Positions 36,801 through 44,928 of a stretch of DNA of 64,000 bases are shown here, piece after piece. Position numbers and translations under genes: made by a program. Location: positions 1 to 64,000 of the forward strand of contig JAHDCS010000002.1 in assembly GCA_020629755.1 (NCBI GenBank), given 5' to 3'. How positions within the stretch are numbered: the stretch's first letter is position 1; every line of letters begins with the position of its first letter. The notes beneath the pieces are model-generated. The model was not told the DNA's origin. It was given only the letters and a program-made list of their open reading frames with translations, and ran no database searches. This DNA comes from Flavobacteriales bacterium. Its GTDB lineage: Bacteria > Bacteroidota > Bacteroidia > Flavobacteriales_G > JALEGO01.

Positions 36801-37259
36801 TTTATAGGTAATGTATGGGTTTTGCATGTCGACCCAATAGCCCATTTTATCGGTGAGATTATTCCAATGATCAGTATAACGCATGACCGTTTCACGACAT
36901 TTTTTATTATACTCTTCTATCGATATTTTTTGACCGATGTCTTCTTTGGTAATGCCAAGTTCTTTTTCGACACTAAGTTCAACGGGCAATCCGTGGGTGT
37001 CCCACCCGGCCTTTCGCTCTACGCGAAAGCCTTTTTGTGTTTTGTAGCGGCAAAAGATGTCTTTGATGGTTCTAGCCATCACGTGGTGAATACCAGGCAT
37101 ACCGTTCGCCGAAGGCGGGCCTTCAAAAAACACAAACGGATTGCCCTTGTCTTTGTCAGAGACACTCTTCTCAAAGACATTTTTATCCTTCCAGAATGTT
37201 GCAATTTGCTCCGCAATTTGCGGAAGGTTTAAGGTTTTATAGGTATTGAATTTTTTCAT
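33888..37259 (-). CDS. ileS: Isoleucine-tRNA ligase
   Basis: Class I synthetase of 1123 residues. The HIGH element appears in PSANGMPGIHHVMART near residues 50-65, the editing domain CP1 spans about 190-440 (LAWTTTPWTLPSNT near 228), and KMSKRLGNAADP is at 674-685. The length and the C-terminal part (without a zinc-binding Cys tail) place it in the eukaryote-like IleRS2 group, which is less sensitive to mupirocin than the E. coli form; that is family knowledge, not tested here. Two GGGGGGAT sites lie inside (35617 and 36602). Confidence 0.93.
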   Translation of the reverse strand: MKKFNTYKTLNLPQIAEQIATFWKDKNVFEKSVSDKDKGNPFVFFEGPPSANGMPGIHHVMARTIKDIFCRYKTQKGFRVERKAGWDTHGLPVELSVEKELGITKEDIGQKISIEEYNKKCRETVMRYTDHWNNLTDKMGYWVDMQNPYITYKNKYIESVWWLLKRLYDKQLLYKGYTIQPYSPAAGTGLSSHELNQPGCYKDVKDTTVVAQFLLRSSPQKETLFGKQDVHMLAWTTTPWTLPSNTALTIGEKIDYVLIETFNAYTHKKIRVVLAENLIAKHFSGEPTNDLSGYQNNGKNIPYKIVSTHKGNDLVGLTYHPLMDVAKPFETPEKAFVVIAGDFVTTEDGTGIVHTAPTFGADDALVAKKAGVPPMLIKDENGDLVPLVDTTGKFREGLGFLSGKFVKNEYYEKDKAPEKSVDVQIAIHLKEENKAFKVEKYAHNYPHCWRTDKPVLYYPLDSWFVKTTAVKDKLIANNKKINWKPASTGTGRFGNWLENLQDWNLSRSRYWGIPIPIWSSEDRSEQLCVGSLKELYGLCVYSVSVGGMDKNPLEGFTPEDFSEDNYDKIDLHRPYVDDIVLVSKSGKKLYRETDLIDVWFDSGAMPYAQWHYPFENKEKIENALGYPADFIAEGVDQTRGWFFTLHAIATMCFDSVAYKNVVSNGLVLDKNGQKMSKRLGNAADPFETIAKYGPDATRFYMISNAQPWDNLKFDLEGIEEVQKKFFRALYNSYAFFALYANVDQFDFDTHKNEAEFSELDRWVLSKLNSLVALVDEQYTNYEPTRAAREISEFVVAHLSNWYVRLSRKRFWIGAFTADKKAAYTTLHTCLLTISKLVAPIAPFYSDQLYQDLTGSHTSVHLVDFPESISSLIDKTLEQKMDQAQKICSLALSIRKKEKIKVRQPLEKLIFVAQHKTQQEQVEAIKDLILSEINVKSITYADASDPIFKKTSKANFKTLGKKCGKYMKQVAEKITNLSSEEILALEKGELYSVSCEDQSFDISLEDVILQTSDAEGLKIASEGSISVALDVAISEDLKNEGLARELVNRIQNLRKEKGLEVTDKIEVSLLSNPELDLAITQNKTYICKETLCAQLTIDSSINTPNTSIEIEAGIQTHIWLSKHN

Positions 37260-37309
37260 CTTGTCAAGAGACGCTATGTAAAAGTAAAAAACAGTTGTAT
37301 ACTAAAAGG

Positions 37310-38842
37310 TTATTTCTTATTAGAATCTACCACAATGCGCTCTTCTCTATTTACAAGCTCCCAGGCGGTGTAAAAGATAAGGCGAGTGATGTTTTCCATT
37401 TTTTGAAAATCTATTTTTTCTTTCGTATCGGTATGTTTGTGGTAATCGGCATGTACGCCATTAAAATAAAAGATCACCGGAATGTTGTTTTTGGCAAAGT
37501 TGTAATGGTCGCTTCTGTAGTAAAAACGGTTAGGTTCATTTTCAACGTTATACCGGTAATCTAGATCAATTTTAGTGTAATCGGTATTGGCTTTTTCAGA
37601 GATGTTATGCAGTTCTGAACTTAGTTTGTCTGAGCCAATTAAATACACATAATTACCATTGGTATGGTTGGTGTCAATGCGTCCAATCATGTCAATATTT
37701 AAGTTTGCTACGGTGTTTTTTAAATCAAACACCGGAAAGTCTGTATAATATTTAGAACCCAATAAGCCTTTTTCTTCACCAGATACTGGCATGATTAACA
37801 CAGATCTTCTGGGGCCTTTGCCGTCTTGTTTGGCTTTTTTAAAACTCTCAGCTATTTCTAAAAGGGCAGCGGTACCGGAGGCATCATCGTCGGCGCCATA
37901 ATAAATTTTTCCGTCTTTTTTGCCTAAATGGTCGTAGTGAGCAGTGAGCACAACGAGCTCTTCTTTTTTATCTGTGCCTTCGATATATCCGAGCACATTT
38001 TCTGAGGATAGATCTTTTTTCTTTCGATTTACAGCAATTTCTACCGACGTTTTAATCGTAAAGCTAAAGGGCGTTTTTTGTGTTTTCTTCTTTGCTTTTT
38101 TAAAGGGATAAGGGCTGTTGTTAAACAGAGAGTTTTGCACGGCCTTTGAGACATGAAAATGTGGGGCGTATTTTGAAGCGTTTGAATCTGTTTTAAGCCG
38201 CACATAGTCTTTGTTGATGTAATGGTCTAGCGCTTTGGCGTCAACCTTATAATGGTCATCTAAAATAATGACAGCTTTTACGCCTTTTTCTTTGGCTTTT
38301 TGCACTTTGGTGCGCCAGTGTTTGGTCCAAAAATCGGCTTGTTTTTTATTTTCTTTTAAAAGCGATTTAGGCGCTCCTTTCAAAATAACAATGATTTTAT
38401 CAAATACATCCACATCTTTATAATCGTTGTAAAACTCTGACTCAATCCCATACCCTAAGAAAAGAACGTCATCTGCTGAATACACGCCGTTTTCAAATCC
38501 TCTGAAATAAAAGAAATCTTCAAAGAAATCATAAATAGTATCAGAACCCACATTTAGAAAAGAATTACCCGCTTTTTGAGCTTCGAGCGGAAATTCCTGA
38601 TAATATCCTTGTTTTAAATTGTTTATTGGAGGGATGCCTAAGGCTTGAAAGTGTTTTTTCATATAACGGGCTGCTTTTTTTTGACCAAGCATTCCGGTTT
38701 CACGTCCTTCTAGACTATCAGAAGCTAAAACATAGAGGTGTGTTTTTAAGTCTTTGGCCGTAATCATTTCTGCGTATTTTTTTTGAGAAAACGCAACACT
38801 CATCCCCCCAATAATAAAAGCAATAAATAATAAATGTTTCAT
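37310..38842 (-). CDS. Secreted M28-family zinc peptidase
   Basis: A 510-residue exported aminopeptidase-like enzyme with a signal peptide (1-19, AFSQ), a protease-associated domain insert (about 140-270) and the M28 catalytic domain (about 280-490). Zinc-site segments visible: LTAHYDHLG, YYGADDDASGTAA, VSGEEKGLLGS, NLNIDMIGR and RSDHYNFA. These contain all ligands of the two-zinc centre. Substrates are likely peptides in the periplasm or outside. The start overlaps the rpiB stop (ATGA), so it follows rpiB in one operon. A GGGGGGAT site lies in the signal-peptide codons (38802). Confidence 0.88.
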   Translation of the reverse strand: MKHLLFIAFIIGGMSVAFSQKKYAEMITAKDLKTHLYVLASDSLEGRETGMLGQKKAARYMKKHFQALGIPPINNLKQGYYQEFPLEAQKAGNSFLNVGSDTIYDFFEDFFYFRGFENGVYSADDVLFLGYGIESEFYNDYKDVDVFDKIIVILKGAPKSLLKENKKQADFWTKHWRTKVQKAKEKGVKAVIILDDHYKVDAKALDHYINKDYVRLKTDSNASKYAPHFHVSKAVQNSLFNNSPYPFKKAKKKTQKTPFSFTIKTSVEIAVNRKKKDLSSENVLGYIEGTDKKEELVVLTAHYDHLGKKDGKIYYGADDDASGTAALLEIAESFKKAKQDGKGPRRSVLIMPVSGEEKGLLGSKYYTDFPVFDLKNTVANLNIDMIGRIDTNHTNGNYVYLIGSDKLSSELHNISEKANTDYTKIDLDYRYNVENEPNRFYYRSDHYNFAKNNIPVIFYFNGVHADYHKHTDTKEKIDFQKMENITRLIFYTAWELVNREERIVVDSNKK

Positions 38843-39270
38843 GATGGATCAATTTTTTGAACACGCATTAAATGACGGCCACTCTCAAACTCAGCGTCTA
38901 AAAACGCTTTAAGAATGTCTTTCGCCTGATCTATAGAAATAAATCGAGCAGGCAAGGCAAGCACATTGGCGTTGTTATGCGCTTTAGCCAGTTGGGCGAT
39001 TTGAGGCGACCAACAAAGCGCCGAACGAATGCCTTTATGTTTGTTGATGGCCATATTAATGCCGTTGCCAGATCCGCAAATCACAATGCCTTTTTGGGCC
39101 CGTTTGTTTATGACAGTAGACGCTACTAAATGAGCATAATCGGGGTAATCTACGCGGTGATCATGGTGCGGGCCTAGATCGATTACTTCAATGTCTTGAT
39201 TGGTTAAATAGGTGATAAGCTCTGCTTTAAGTGCAAAGCCAGCATGGTCAGAACCTATGGCGAATGTCAT
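38839..39270 (-). CDS. rpiB: Ribose-5-phosphate isomerase B
   Basis: RpiB, 143 residues, interconverts ribose-5-phosphate and ribulose-5-phosphate in the pentose phosphate pathway. GSDHAGFALK is at residues 7-16, DLGPHHDHRVDYPDYA near 36-51, and the catalytic Cys in GIVICGSGNGINMAINK near 61-77. It overlaps the genes on both sides by 4 nt (ATGA), part of a tightly packed minus-strand operon. Confidence 0.93.
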   Translation of the reverse strand: MTFAIGSDHAGFALKAELITYLTNQDIEVIDLGPHHDHRVDYPDYAHLVASTVINKRAQKGIVICGSGNGINMAINKHKGIRSALCWSPQIAQLAKAHNNANVLALPARFISIDQAKDILKAFLDAEFESGRHLMRVQKIDPS

Positions 39271-39512
39271 GTTTTGGGCTTAGAGTAAAGTTTAATTAAA
39301 TGGTAAATATTGGCTATAGAAAGGTAGGCGTTCAAGGCAAAGACGGGCCATGCGTTTTGCTTAATAAAACAATACACCACAAAAATAAGCGCACCAATTA
39401 AATTGAGAATACGCAAGGTTTTGATGTTTTTCATGCTCAAGGAGAGCGCTACAAAAATAAAACCAATATAGCCTAAGTATTCAATGAGTTGATCGCTTTG
39501 CATGGTTTGCAA
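39267..39512 (-). CDS. Small membrane protein, YgjV/SemiSWEET size
   Basis: An 81-residue protein (78 if the second Met at 39503 is used) with three predicted spans (about 13-28, 35-50, 56-74), including YIGFIFVALSLSMKN and LRILNLIGALIFVVYCF. The pattern is that of the small YgjV/SemiSWEET-like membrane proteins; such genes in Bacteroidota are sometimes misnamed uroporphyrinogen decarboxylase. No transport substrate can be assigned. The stop overlaps the rpiB start. Confidence 0.65.
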   Translation of the reverse strand: MQTMQSDQLIEYLGYIGFIFVALSLSMKNIKTLRILNLIGALIFVVYCFIKQNAWPVFALNAYLSIANIYHLIKLYSKPKT

Positions 39513-39536
39513 AGGTAAGAACTTCTGTATGAGTTT

Positions 39537-39974
39537 CTATGAAAGGTCTTTAAGAATATGCTCAAAAATCTCACCAACAGCCGGACAATAATCAATATTA
39601 ACAAGATGCAGCTCGATGTGTTTGCTGAAATTTCGATCGGTATGGGGGTAATTCTTACAGGCTTTTGGCCTAACCTCATAGATTTGGCAGGTATTATCTT
39701 GGTTTAAAAAGCAGCAAGGACTTTGGTTAAAAACCATATCGTCGTCCTGATCAAAAATGACGTGCTTGGTTAAAAATTCTCCGACCCCTATTTTAAGATA
39801 ATTAGCAATGCGTTTAGCATCCGTTTTTGTAATGATTGGGGGGATGGATTTACAGCAATTGGCGCAAGATAAGCAATCGGTCTGTTCAAATACCTTATGG
39901 TGTATTTTAGTGGCTTTTTGGTCTAGCTTTTGAATGCGTTTCAGCGCAGATATTTTCTTGGCACTATGTTTCAC
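39537..39974 (-). CDS. YkgJ-family cysteine cluster protein
   Basis: A 145-residue protein starting at GTG (39974). It carries the YkgJ pattern of clustered cysteines: CLSCANCCKSIPP (about 35-47), CCFLNQDNTCQIYEVRPKAC (about 86-105). These are thought to bind zinc or an iron-sulfur cluster. Function is unknown in the family. It lies 24 nt upstream of the small membrane gene and is probably in the same operon. The codons for SIPPI contain the complementary form of GGGGGGAT (39838). Confidence 0.85.
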   Translation of the reverse strand: MKHSAKKISALKRIQKLDQKATKIHHKVFEQTDCLSCANCCKSIPPIITKTDAKRIANYLKIGVGEFLTKHVIFDQDDDMVFNQSPCCFLNQDNTCQIYEVRPKACKNYPHTDRNFSKHIELHLVNIDYCPAVGEIFEHILKDLS

Positions 39975-39987
39975 TTACAAATTACAC

Positions 39988-40416
39988 TTACTCGTTAGGA
40001 AGAAAACCAACATGAAGAGTCGCGCAGACATCCTTGTTGTTGTCATTTGATTTGAGGTCTACCTGTAATATTCGAGAAGATTCAAAGCGTACATCTAAAT
40101 GTGGATGTTTTTGATCTTTTGACGTGTAGAGTAGTGTTTTGGTTTCGGGGTCAACAAGCTCAAAATACACATTGCTTTGCACTTCAGAAGATGGGCTAAT
40201 TCGATAGGATTGTCCTTTGTAAAAGGAAACCATGGTGCTTGTTGTATTTTGTGCGTTTAACTCCGTTGGGTTAATTTGGCCGTTGTGTAAATACGGGTGG
40301 ATGTTTGTTTGGTTGTGGCGCTTGTCAAAACAGTCTAAGGATGTAAATCCACAGAGTATTGTAAATAAAGAGCTAAAGCAAAAAAAAGCTAAAAAAGTAC
40401 GGAGCGAGAAGTTCAT
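39988..40416 (-). CDS. Exported protein of unknown function
   Basis: A 142-residue protein with a signal-like N-terminus (about 1-24), followed by a soluble, probably beta-rich domain with YKGQSYRIS, VYFELVDPETKTLLYTS and RILQVDLKSND. The overall look is of a small C2-like or Ig-like periplasmic domain. I do not recognise a family. Only 13 nt separate it from the YkgJ gene downstream. Confidence 0.65.
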   Translation of the reverse strand: MNFSLRTFLAFFCFSSLFTILCGFTSLDCFDKRHNQTNIHPYLHNGQINPTELNAQNTTSTMVSFYKGQSYRISPSSEVQSNVYFELVDPETKTLLYTSKDQKHPHLDVRFESSRILQVDLKSNDNNKDVCATLHVGFLPNE

Positions 40417-40492
40417 GTTTTTTGTTTTGTACCTCTCTTTACGTGGATGGTGAAAAAAAGTTTCTTTTTATAGAGAGTTCTTTTCAAAAGCT

Positions 40493-41380
40493 CTAAGAGA
40501 CTATATTATCTCTTATGGCTACAATTTTTTCAAAAAGCGCCATAAAGTCGCTTTGAGTCATTTGTATTTGATTCTCGCCCTTTATTAACAATTGATTAGA
40601 CGAATCAAGAACCACTGCTTCGGGGTTTTCTGATTGTGTTTTAAATGACCTGTAAATTTCAAGTAGCTCATGAGTATGCTCAACGGTTTGTTGCGTTTTA
40701 GGATCTATTTCGCTGGTCTTTTTTAAAAGGGCGTTTAAGTTATACAATGCATACACTTGATCGGCAATAACTTGAGCCAAGGCCTGGTTAGATTTATCTA
40801 GGCTATACAGGTTTGAGGCTAAATATAAGGTTTCAATAAACCCGCCATACATCATAAGTGAAGACACGGTAGCATTTTCACTTTCTTTAAGGTGGGCATC
40901 GGCAATCCAATAGATTTCAGAGACAATTTTAAGCATCGAATCTCTTTCTTCTAGGTTGTATTCTACTCTGTCGATCATTTGACTATCAAAGGCATCCATA
41001 ACCCCGAGGTCTTCAGCAAGTTTTTTGGCAGAAGAGATGTAAAACCGAAGATCTTGTTGTTGATCAAAAAGCGTAGCGTAACACAAATCAGCACAATACA
41101 CGCCAAGGTTAATGGCTTTTTGATTGGTAGTTTGGTAGTGTTTGTAATTATCAGGCGCGTTTAAAAAGTCATAATGGTAATCTACACCCGTTTTTTTTAT
41201 TAAGATGCTGGTTTCCATCGGAGATGGGATCATATAAAAAAAGTTTTTTAGAGCTTGGACATCACCATCTGTACGCAGAGAAGTATCATGTATTGTGACT
41301 GGCTGTGTTTCTGTGCTTTCACATGCACACATACACAAAAATACGCAGTATAACACTTTATTTTTCAGCTTACTATACAT
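40493..41380 (-). CDS. Predicted lipoprotein of unknown function
   Basis: A 295-residue protein with a leader ending in a Cys-rich lipobox region (CVFLCMCACES, candidate Cys near 20), then a mostly helical, acidic domain to the end. Motifs such as LGVYCADLCYATLFDQQQDL and ISSAKKLAEDLGV suggest a repeat of helical hairpins. Similar proteins occur in Bacteroidota without assigned function. A TAAATTTA sequence near 41410 is a one-mismatch -7 box. Confidence 0.65.
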   Translation of the reverse strand: MYSKLKNKVLYCVFLCMCACESTETQPVTIHDTSLRTDGDVQALKNFFYMIPSPMETSILIKKTGVDYHYDFLNAPDNYKHYQTTNQKAINLGVYCADLCYATLFDQQQDLRFYISSAKKLAEDLGVMDAFDSQMIDRVEYNLEERDSMLKIVSEIYWIADAHLKESENATVSSLMMYGGFIETLYLASNLYSLDKSNQALAQVIADQVYALYNLNALLKKTSEIDPKTQQTVEHTHELLEIYRSFKTQSENPEAVVLDSSNQLLIKGENQIQMTQSDFMALFEKIVAIRDNIVS

Positions 41381-41456
41381 TACGTACTAAATTTACTGAA
41401 TATCTTAATATGAGTCCAGTAATTTTTTTCAGATTTACGTTAAAAAAGGTGAGTGT

Positions 41457-41909
41457 TTAGAATAGCTTTGCGGGCTTTCGTTTTAAGGGCGTTAAAGGCC
41501 TAATTTCTTTTACCACAATGGCTTCTGCTTTTTTAAATGGTTGCTTGCCTAATATTTCTATATCGACCTCGCAAACCCCCACTCTAAACATAGAAAGTTC
41601 ACCAGCCGCTTTTTGAGAAAGATCAATGATGCGGTCTTTTACGAATGGCCCTCTGTCATTTACTCTAACGATCACTGATTTTTGGGTGCCTTTACGAGTC
41701 ACTTTCAAATAAGTACCAAAAGGCAAGGATTTATGTGCACAGGTCATGGCCTTATTGTTAAACCGCTCACCACTCGCCGTTAATCGCCCGTTGAAATAAC
41801 TGGCATAATAAGAGGCTTTGCCCGATATAAACGTGTTTTTTTTGCCTGCAGGCGGTCCGCCAAACAGTAAAATAGGCATAAAGCCCCAAATAAGTATAAG
41901 GATGCGCAT
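41457..41909 (-). CDS. rlpA: RlpA-like double-psi beta-barrel septal protein
   Basis: A 150-residue secreted protein, signal peptide to about residue 17, then an RlpA-like domain (about 30-115) with [19 protein letters not shown], the catalytic-type segment [15 protein letters not shown] ([15 protein letters not shown]) and [16 protein letters not shown]. RlpA enzymes cut peptidoglycan strands that lack stem peptides, at the division septum. The SPOR domain present in longer RlpA proteins is absent, so septal targeting must come from elsewhere. Preceded by a good -7 box. Confidence 0.85.
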   Translation of the reverse strand: MRILILIWGFMPILLFGGPPAGKKNTFISGKASYYASYFNGRLTASGERFNNKAMTCAHKSLPFGTYLKVTRKGTQKSVIVRVNDRGPFVKDRIIDLSQKAAGELSMFRVGVCEVDIEILGKQPFKKAEAIVVKEIRPLTPLKRKPAKLF

Positions 41910-41922
41910 AATGTGTTTTATG

Positions 41923-41930
41923 CAAATTTA
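41923..41930 (-). promoter_or_regulatory. Bacteroidota -7 box before rlpA
   Basis: TAAATTTG on the minus strand matches TAnnTTTG and ends 13 nt before the rlpA start codon. Confidence 0.5.
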
Positions 41931-41946
41931 AAGATTTTTGTCTTTG

Positions 41947-42945
41947 CTAGCAAAAATAATAAATCTTAAGTGCTTTATTATCAATGTATTGCTTTATAAA
42001 TTCTTGTGCAGATTTTACCGCGATTGAGATTAAATGTTGTTGTTTTTTTGACACCACAATATCTTTAAAATACTGTAAATCAACACCATATATTTCTTTT
42101 CCTATTTTTTTTGGATTGTCGCACACCCAAGTAAAATCAATAGCTGATTCTGTTAGCCTCTTGGCTATGTATTTGCCTTTTTTTCCGGCTCCCCAAAGAA
42201 TGGTGTTCTTGTTTTGATCAAGATCTAAACTAAGAAAGTAATCCATTTTTAATTCTAAAAAGCGGTTATCCGCATAATTAGGGTGTGTACGCGAGGTGCG
42301 CGAAGGGTAATCCCTCCAAAAATGCAACACCTCTTTTATGCCGATTACGTTTAAATGGTGTTTGTACATGCGAAACACCAAGTCATAGTCTTCTGGATAG
42401 ACCTTAGAAGAGAACCCTCCAATGGTTTCAAAGTCTTTGCGGTGCATCATCCAACACGGAGAGGCAATCACACATTCTTTATAAATCTCATCAAAATGTG
42501 TATTGTTTCTTGTGAGACGGTTGAGCCAATCTTGATATTTTTGGTATCCATCATTAATGCATTCTTTTGGAAAATAAGACACCAAACCAGTAGAGACATG
42601 ACCCGCGCCATTTTTATGCAGTGCTTCTATAAGGCACTCTAACTTTTGCTTGGGCATTATATCGTCTGCATCCATCCGAGTGATATAAGCTCCAGAACTT
42701 TTTTTATATGCCGTGTTTAAAGCATCATTAATGCCATTTCCGCAATTGCCTAATAGAATTATGCGCTGATCTTTATGTTTAAAATGTTTAGCAATTTTTA
42801 AAGACTCATCTGTAGAGTGGTCATCCACTAAAATAAATTCAAAATCTTTATGCGTTTGTGTTAATACAGACTCAATACACTCTTTAAAGTAAGGGGCTAC
42901 GTTTTTAAAAGGGGTAATGATAGATATTTTCGAAGATAAATGCAG
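41947..42945 (-). CDS. Family 2 glycosyltransferase with a C-terminal Rossmann-like domain and CTG start
   Basis: A GT-A fold glycosyltransferase. The N-terminus reads HLSSKISIITPFKN, then the nucleotide-sugar motif ILVDDHSTDES, and the metal-binding ITRMDADDIM (about 90-99). The C-terminal third (LWGAGKKGKYIAKRL near 250) is a Rossmann-like extension also found in sugar-modifying enzymes. No ATG, GTG or TTG exists in frame between the upstream in-frame stop and the VDD motif; the only GTG (42828) would delete the first beta strand. CTG at 42945 (or ATA at 42954) is the most plausible start, giving 332 residues. The upstream stop is that of the porin gene in the same frame. Probably transfers a sugar in envelope polysaccharide synthesis. 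Confidence 0.7.
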   Translation of the reverse strand: MHLSSKISIITPFKNVAPYFKECIESVLTQTHKDFEFILVDDHSTDESLKIAKHFKHKDQRIILLGNCGNGINDALNTAYKKSSGAYITRMDADDIMPKQKLECLIEALHKNGAGHVSTGLVSYFPKECINDGYQKYQDWLNRLTRNNTHFDEIYKECVIASPCWMMHRKDFETIGGFSSKVYPEDYDLVFRMYKHHLNVIGIKEVLHFWRDYPSRTSRTHPNYADNRFLELKMDYFLSLDLDQNKNTILWGAGKKGKYIAKRLTESAIDFTWVCDNPKKIGKEIYGVDLQYFKDIVVSKKQQHLISIAVKSAQEFIKQYIDNKALKIYYFC

Positions 42946-42954
42946 TGTCTTTAT

Positions 42955-44109
42955 TTAAAAAGAATGTATTAAGCCTAGGCGAAATTGTTGCTTCCAGGGC
43001 AATACACTTAAAGACTCTTCTTCTAAAACATGAGTGGCATTAAATTGCACTGAAGAGCGTCTTTGGTTAAAGAAATAATGCAAAGCTAGGCGTATATTTC
43101 TTTGTATCCCTGTTGCCAAATCATTGAGGTTGTGTTCTTCAAAACGAGCAGACACTCCGTATTTTAATTTTGAAAACAAATAATGTGCTTCTAAGGTATA
43201 TCCCCCCGAAAAGACAACACCATTATGAATTAAAGGGTCTTGTGAAACAAACAGAGCGTTATTTGAGTCATTTGGCTGTAAAGCAAATTGATGCAGTTCT
43301 CCAAGTAAAGAAAGCCCTTTGTATTTAAACATAAGATCGGCGCCATATCCTGTCTTAGATCCGTTGGTTAAGTGTAAGAAATAATCGCCAGGTAAAGTAG
43401 AATCTAAAGCAAAGGTTAATGGGGTTGATTTATTGCTGTAACATGCATTTAGGCCAACTTTAAATAAAGGCCGTGCAGTGTTTTCTAGATCAAAGGCAGT
43501 ATTTGTAATATAACCTAAAGGAGAAAATTCAACTCTAGCCATTGCCTCAGGGATTTCACTAGGGCTTGACATATGTTGTAAGACCCATCCGCCCGATCCA
43601 GAATATCCGCCAAGAAAAACCTTAAGTTTTTTATTTAAAAATGATTTGCTAAGAGTAAGCCCAAGATCTCTTCTATAAAAAAGAGTGCCATTGGTAAGGC
43701 TAGATCTTTGCCAAAATCCACGCGCCTTAAAAGGAATCATAGAGCTTAAGCTGTATGGGGTTTTGCCAAATCCAAAACACAGATCAACAGGACCATTCCA
43801 TGTGAAATTTGCTTCTAAAAGAGCGGGATCATCTCCTAGAAATGATCGGTTAAGAGCATCAATGACATCGAACTCAAAAGTGTATGAAAATCTATTTTTA
43901 TAAAAGCCCTTGAGTTTAAACCGCGCATCTTTTAGTTTCAAGGTATTGGTTGGTTGATTGGCAGCAGAGCTATTTAGTACATGATGGCTATAGTAAGAAG
44001 AAAATAAAGAAGAAAACTCCCAGGCCGATTCACCAGACGAAAAACTGATCTGCAGAAACACATCCCCCCGAAAAACGAATAAAAAGAATATGACTAATGC
44101 TTTTTTCAT
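42955..44109 (-). CDS. Outer-membrane porin, phosphate-selective O/P type
   Basis: A 384-residue beta-barrel. The first 20 residues are a leader, then alternating amphipathic strands: DARFKLKGFYKNRFSYTFEF near 60-79 and GFGKTPYSLSSMIPFKARG near 115-133 follow the pattern of phosphate-selective porin O/P proteins. It ends with Phe (GLIHSF), as barrels do. It lies 4 nt downstream of the SdiA-regulated-type gene, on the same strand, and shares reading frame with the next glycosyltransferase. Substrate unknown. Octamer sites at 43200 and 44062. Confidence 0.78.
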   Translation of the reverse strand: MKKALVIFFLFVFRGDVFLQISFSSGESAWEFSSLFSSYYSHHVLNSSAANQPTNTLKLKDARFKLKGFYKNRFSYTFEFDVIDALNRSFLGDDPALLEANFTWNGPVDLCFGFGKTPYSLSSMIPFKARGFWQRSSLTNGTLFYRRDLGLTLSKSFLNKKLKVFLGGYSGSGGWVLQHMSSPSEIPEAMARVEFSPLGYITNTAFDLENTARPLFKVGLNACYSNKSTPLTFALDSTLPGDYFLHLTNGSKTGYGADLMFKYKGLSLLGELHQFALQPNDSNNALFVSQDPLIHNGVVFSGGYTLEAHYLFSKLKYGVSARFEEHNLNDLATGIQRNIRLALHYFFNQRRSSVQFNATHVLEEESLSVLPWKQQFRLGLIHSF

Positions 44110-44113
44110 AGAG

Positions 44114-44812
44114 TTAATCTAAGTCAAGAATATAAAGCGTTTTTAAATTATCAGACACAACCGCTAATTTGTTTTTGTTTAAAAAAGCCAATCCTTCTGC
44201 GTCTTCAACAGGAATACTCCAAGACTTTTTGATTAAATACGTCTGGGTATCAACTTTATATACACGGTTATTTTGACTAGAGAGAAGCCATAAAAAGTTA
44301 TCATAAAATACGGCATCACTAACCTGGTCAAACGCGTTAAGCGCTGCCTGATGATAGGGTTTAAATTCATAATCGAGTTCGTAAATTTTTACAGGCTGCT
44401 CAGAAATCAGTGTAAGACTCTCAGAAGAAGGGTTATAAAAAATCCCTTCATATGAGCGATCTAATGCGCCTGCGTCTTTGACTTTAAAAGAGCGCAAAAG
44501 CTTGAACGTATTTTTATCTACAATAAAGACGGTTCTAAAACGCTCATCAATAAGGTACAATTCATTGCCCAACAAACACAAGCCCTCTAGGTCGTAAGCG
44601 CCAGGCACCTTCTCTTGCTTAGTGGTCATTCCTTTTTGGTCAATCTTGGCGATCTGCCCCAAGTCATTGACCATATAATAACAGTTTTGACTTTGGTCAT
44701 GACAGATAGACGAAGGGTCTTTAAACGAGAGCGGTATTTTTTTGGTCAATTTAGCTTGACAAATAGCCGATGTGCAATAAAAAATTAACCAGCAAAACAA
44801 CAGAGGTTTCAT
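44114..44812 (-). CDS. SdiA-regulated domain protein (periplasmic beta-propeller)
   Basis: A 232-residue exported protein, signal peptide to about 20 (AICQ), then repeats of beta-propeller type typical of the SdiA-regulated family: NCYYMVNDLGQIAKIDQKG, GAYDLEGLCLLGNELYLIDE, RSYEGIFYNPSSESL, and DAEGLAFLNKNKLAVVSDN. Proteins of this family are calcium-dependent or phytase-like propellers; enzymatic function is unproven. Short for the family, but complete. It starts the minus-strand operon with the porin and glycosyltransferase. Confidence 0.75.
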   Translation of the reverse strand: MKPLLFCWLIFYCTSAICQAKLTKKIPLSFKDPSSICHDQSQNCYYMVNDLGQIAKIDQKGMTTKQEKVPGAYDLEGLCLLGNELYLIDERFRTVFIVDKNTFKLLRSFKVKDAGALDRSYEGIFYNPSSESLTLISEQPVKIYELDYEFKPYHQAALNAFDQVSDAVFYDNFLWLLSSQNNRVYKVDTQTYLIKKSWSIPVEDAEGLAFLNKNKLAVVSDNLKTLYILDLD

Positions 44813-44899
44813 AGCCGAAAGGTACTTTTATTTTTATGAGTTGAAATGTAAAAGTAAATTTTTTTGTGGGGGGATGAAAAGGTTGACTTATTAACTGCT

Positions 44900-44907
44900 T
44901 ATCTTTG
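44900..44907 (+). promoter_or_regulatory. Bacteroidota -7 box before asnS
   Basis: TATCTTTG matches TAnnTTTG and ends 21 nt before the asnS ATG at 44929; a TTG (in TTGAC) lies 14 nt upstream. A GGGGGGAT site is 25 nt further upstream (44868-44875). The box covers a TTG that would give an eight-residue longer protein. Confidence 0.55.
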
Positions 44908-44928
44908 TCTAAGAAAGATTGGCGAAAA

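Noticed and set aside
35566..37232. Plus-strand open frames opposite ileS
   Set aside because: ileS is a clear full-length gene; the opposing frames have no domain or start signal and are shadows.
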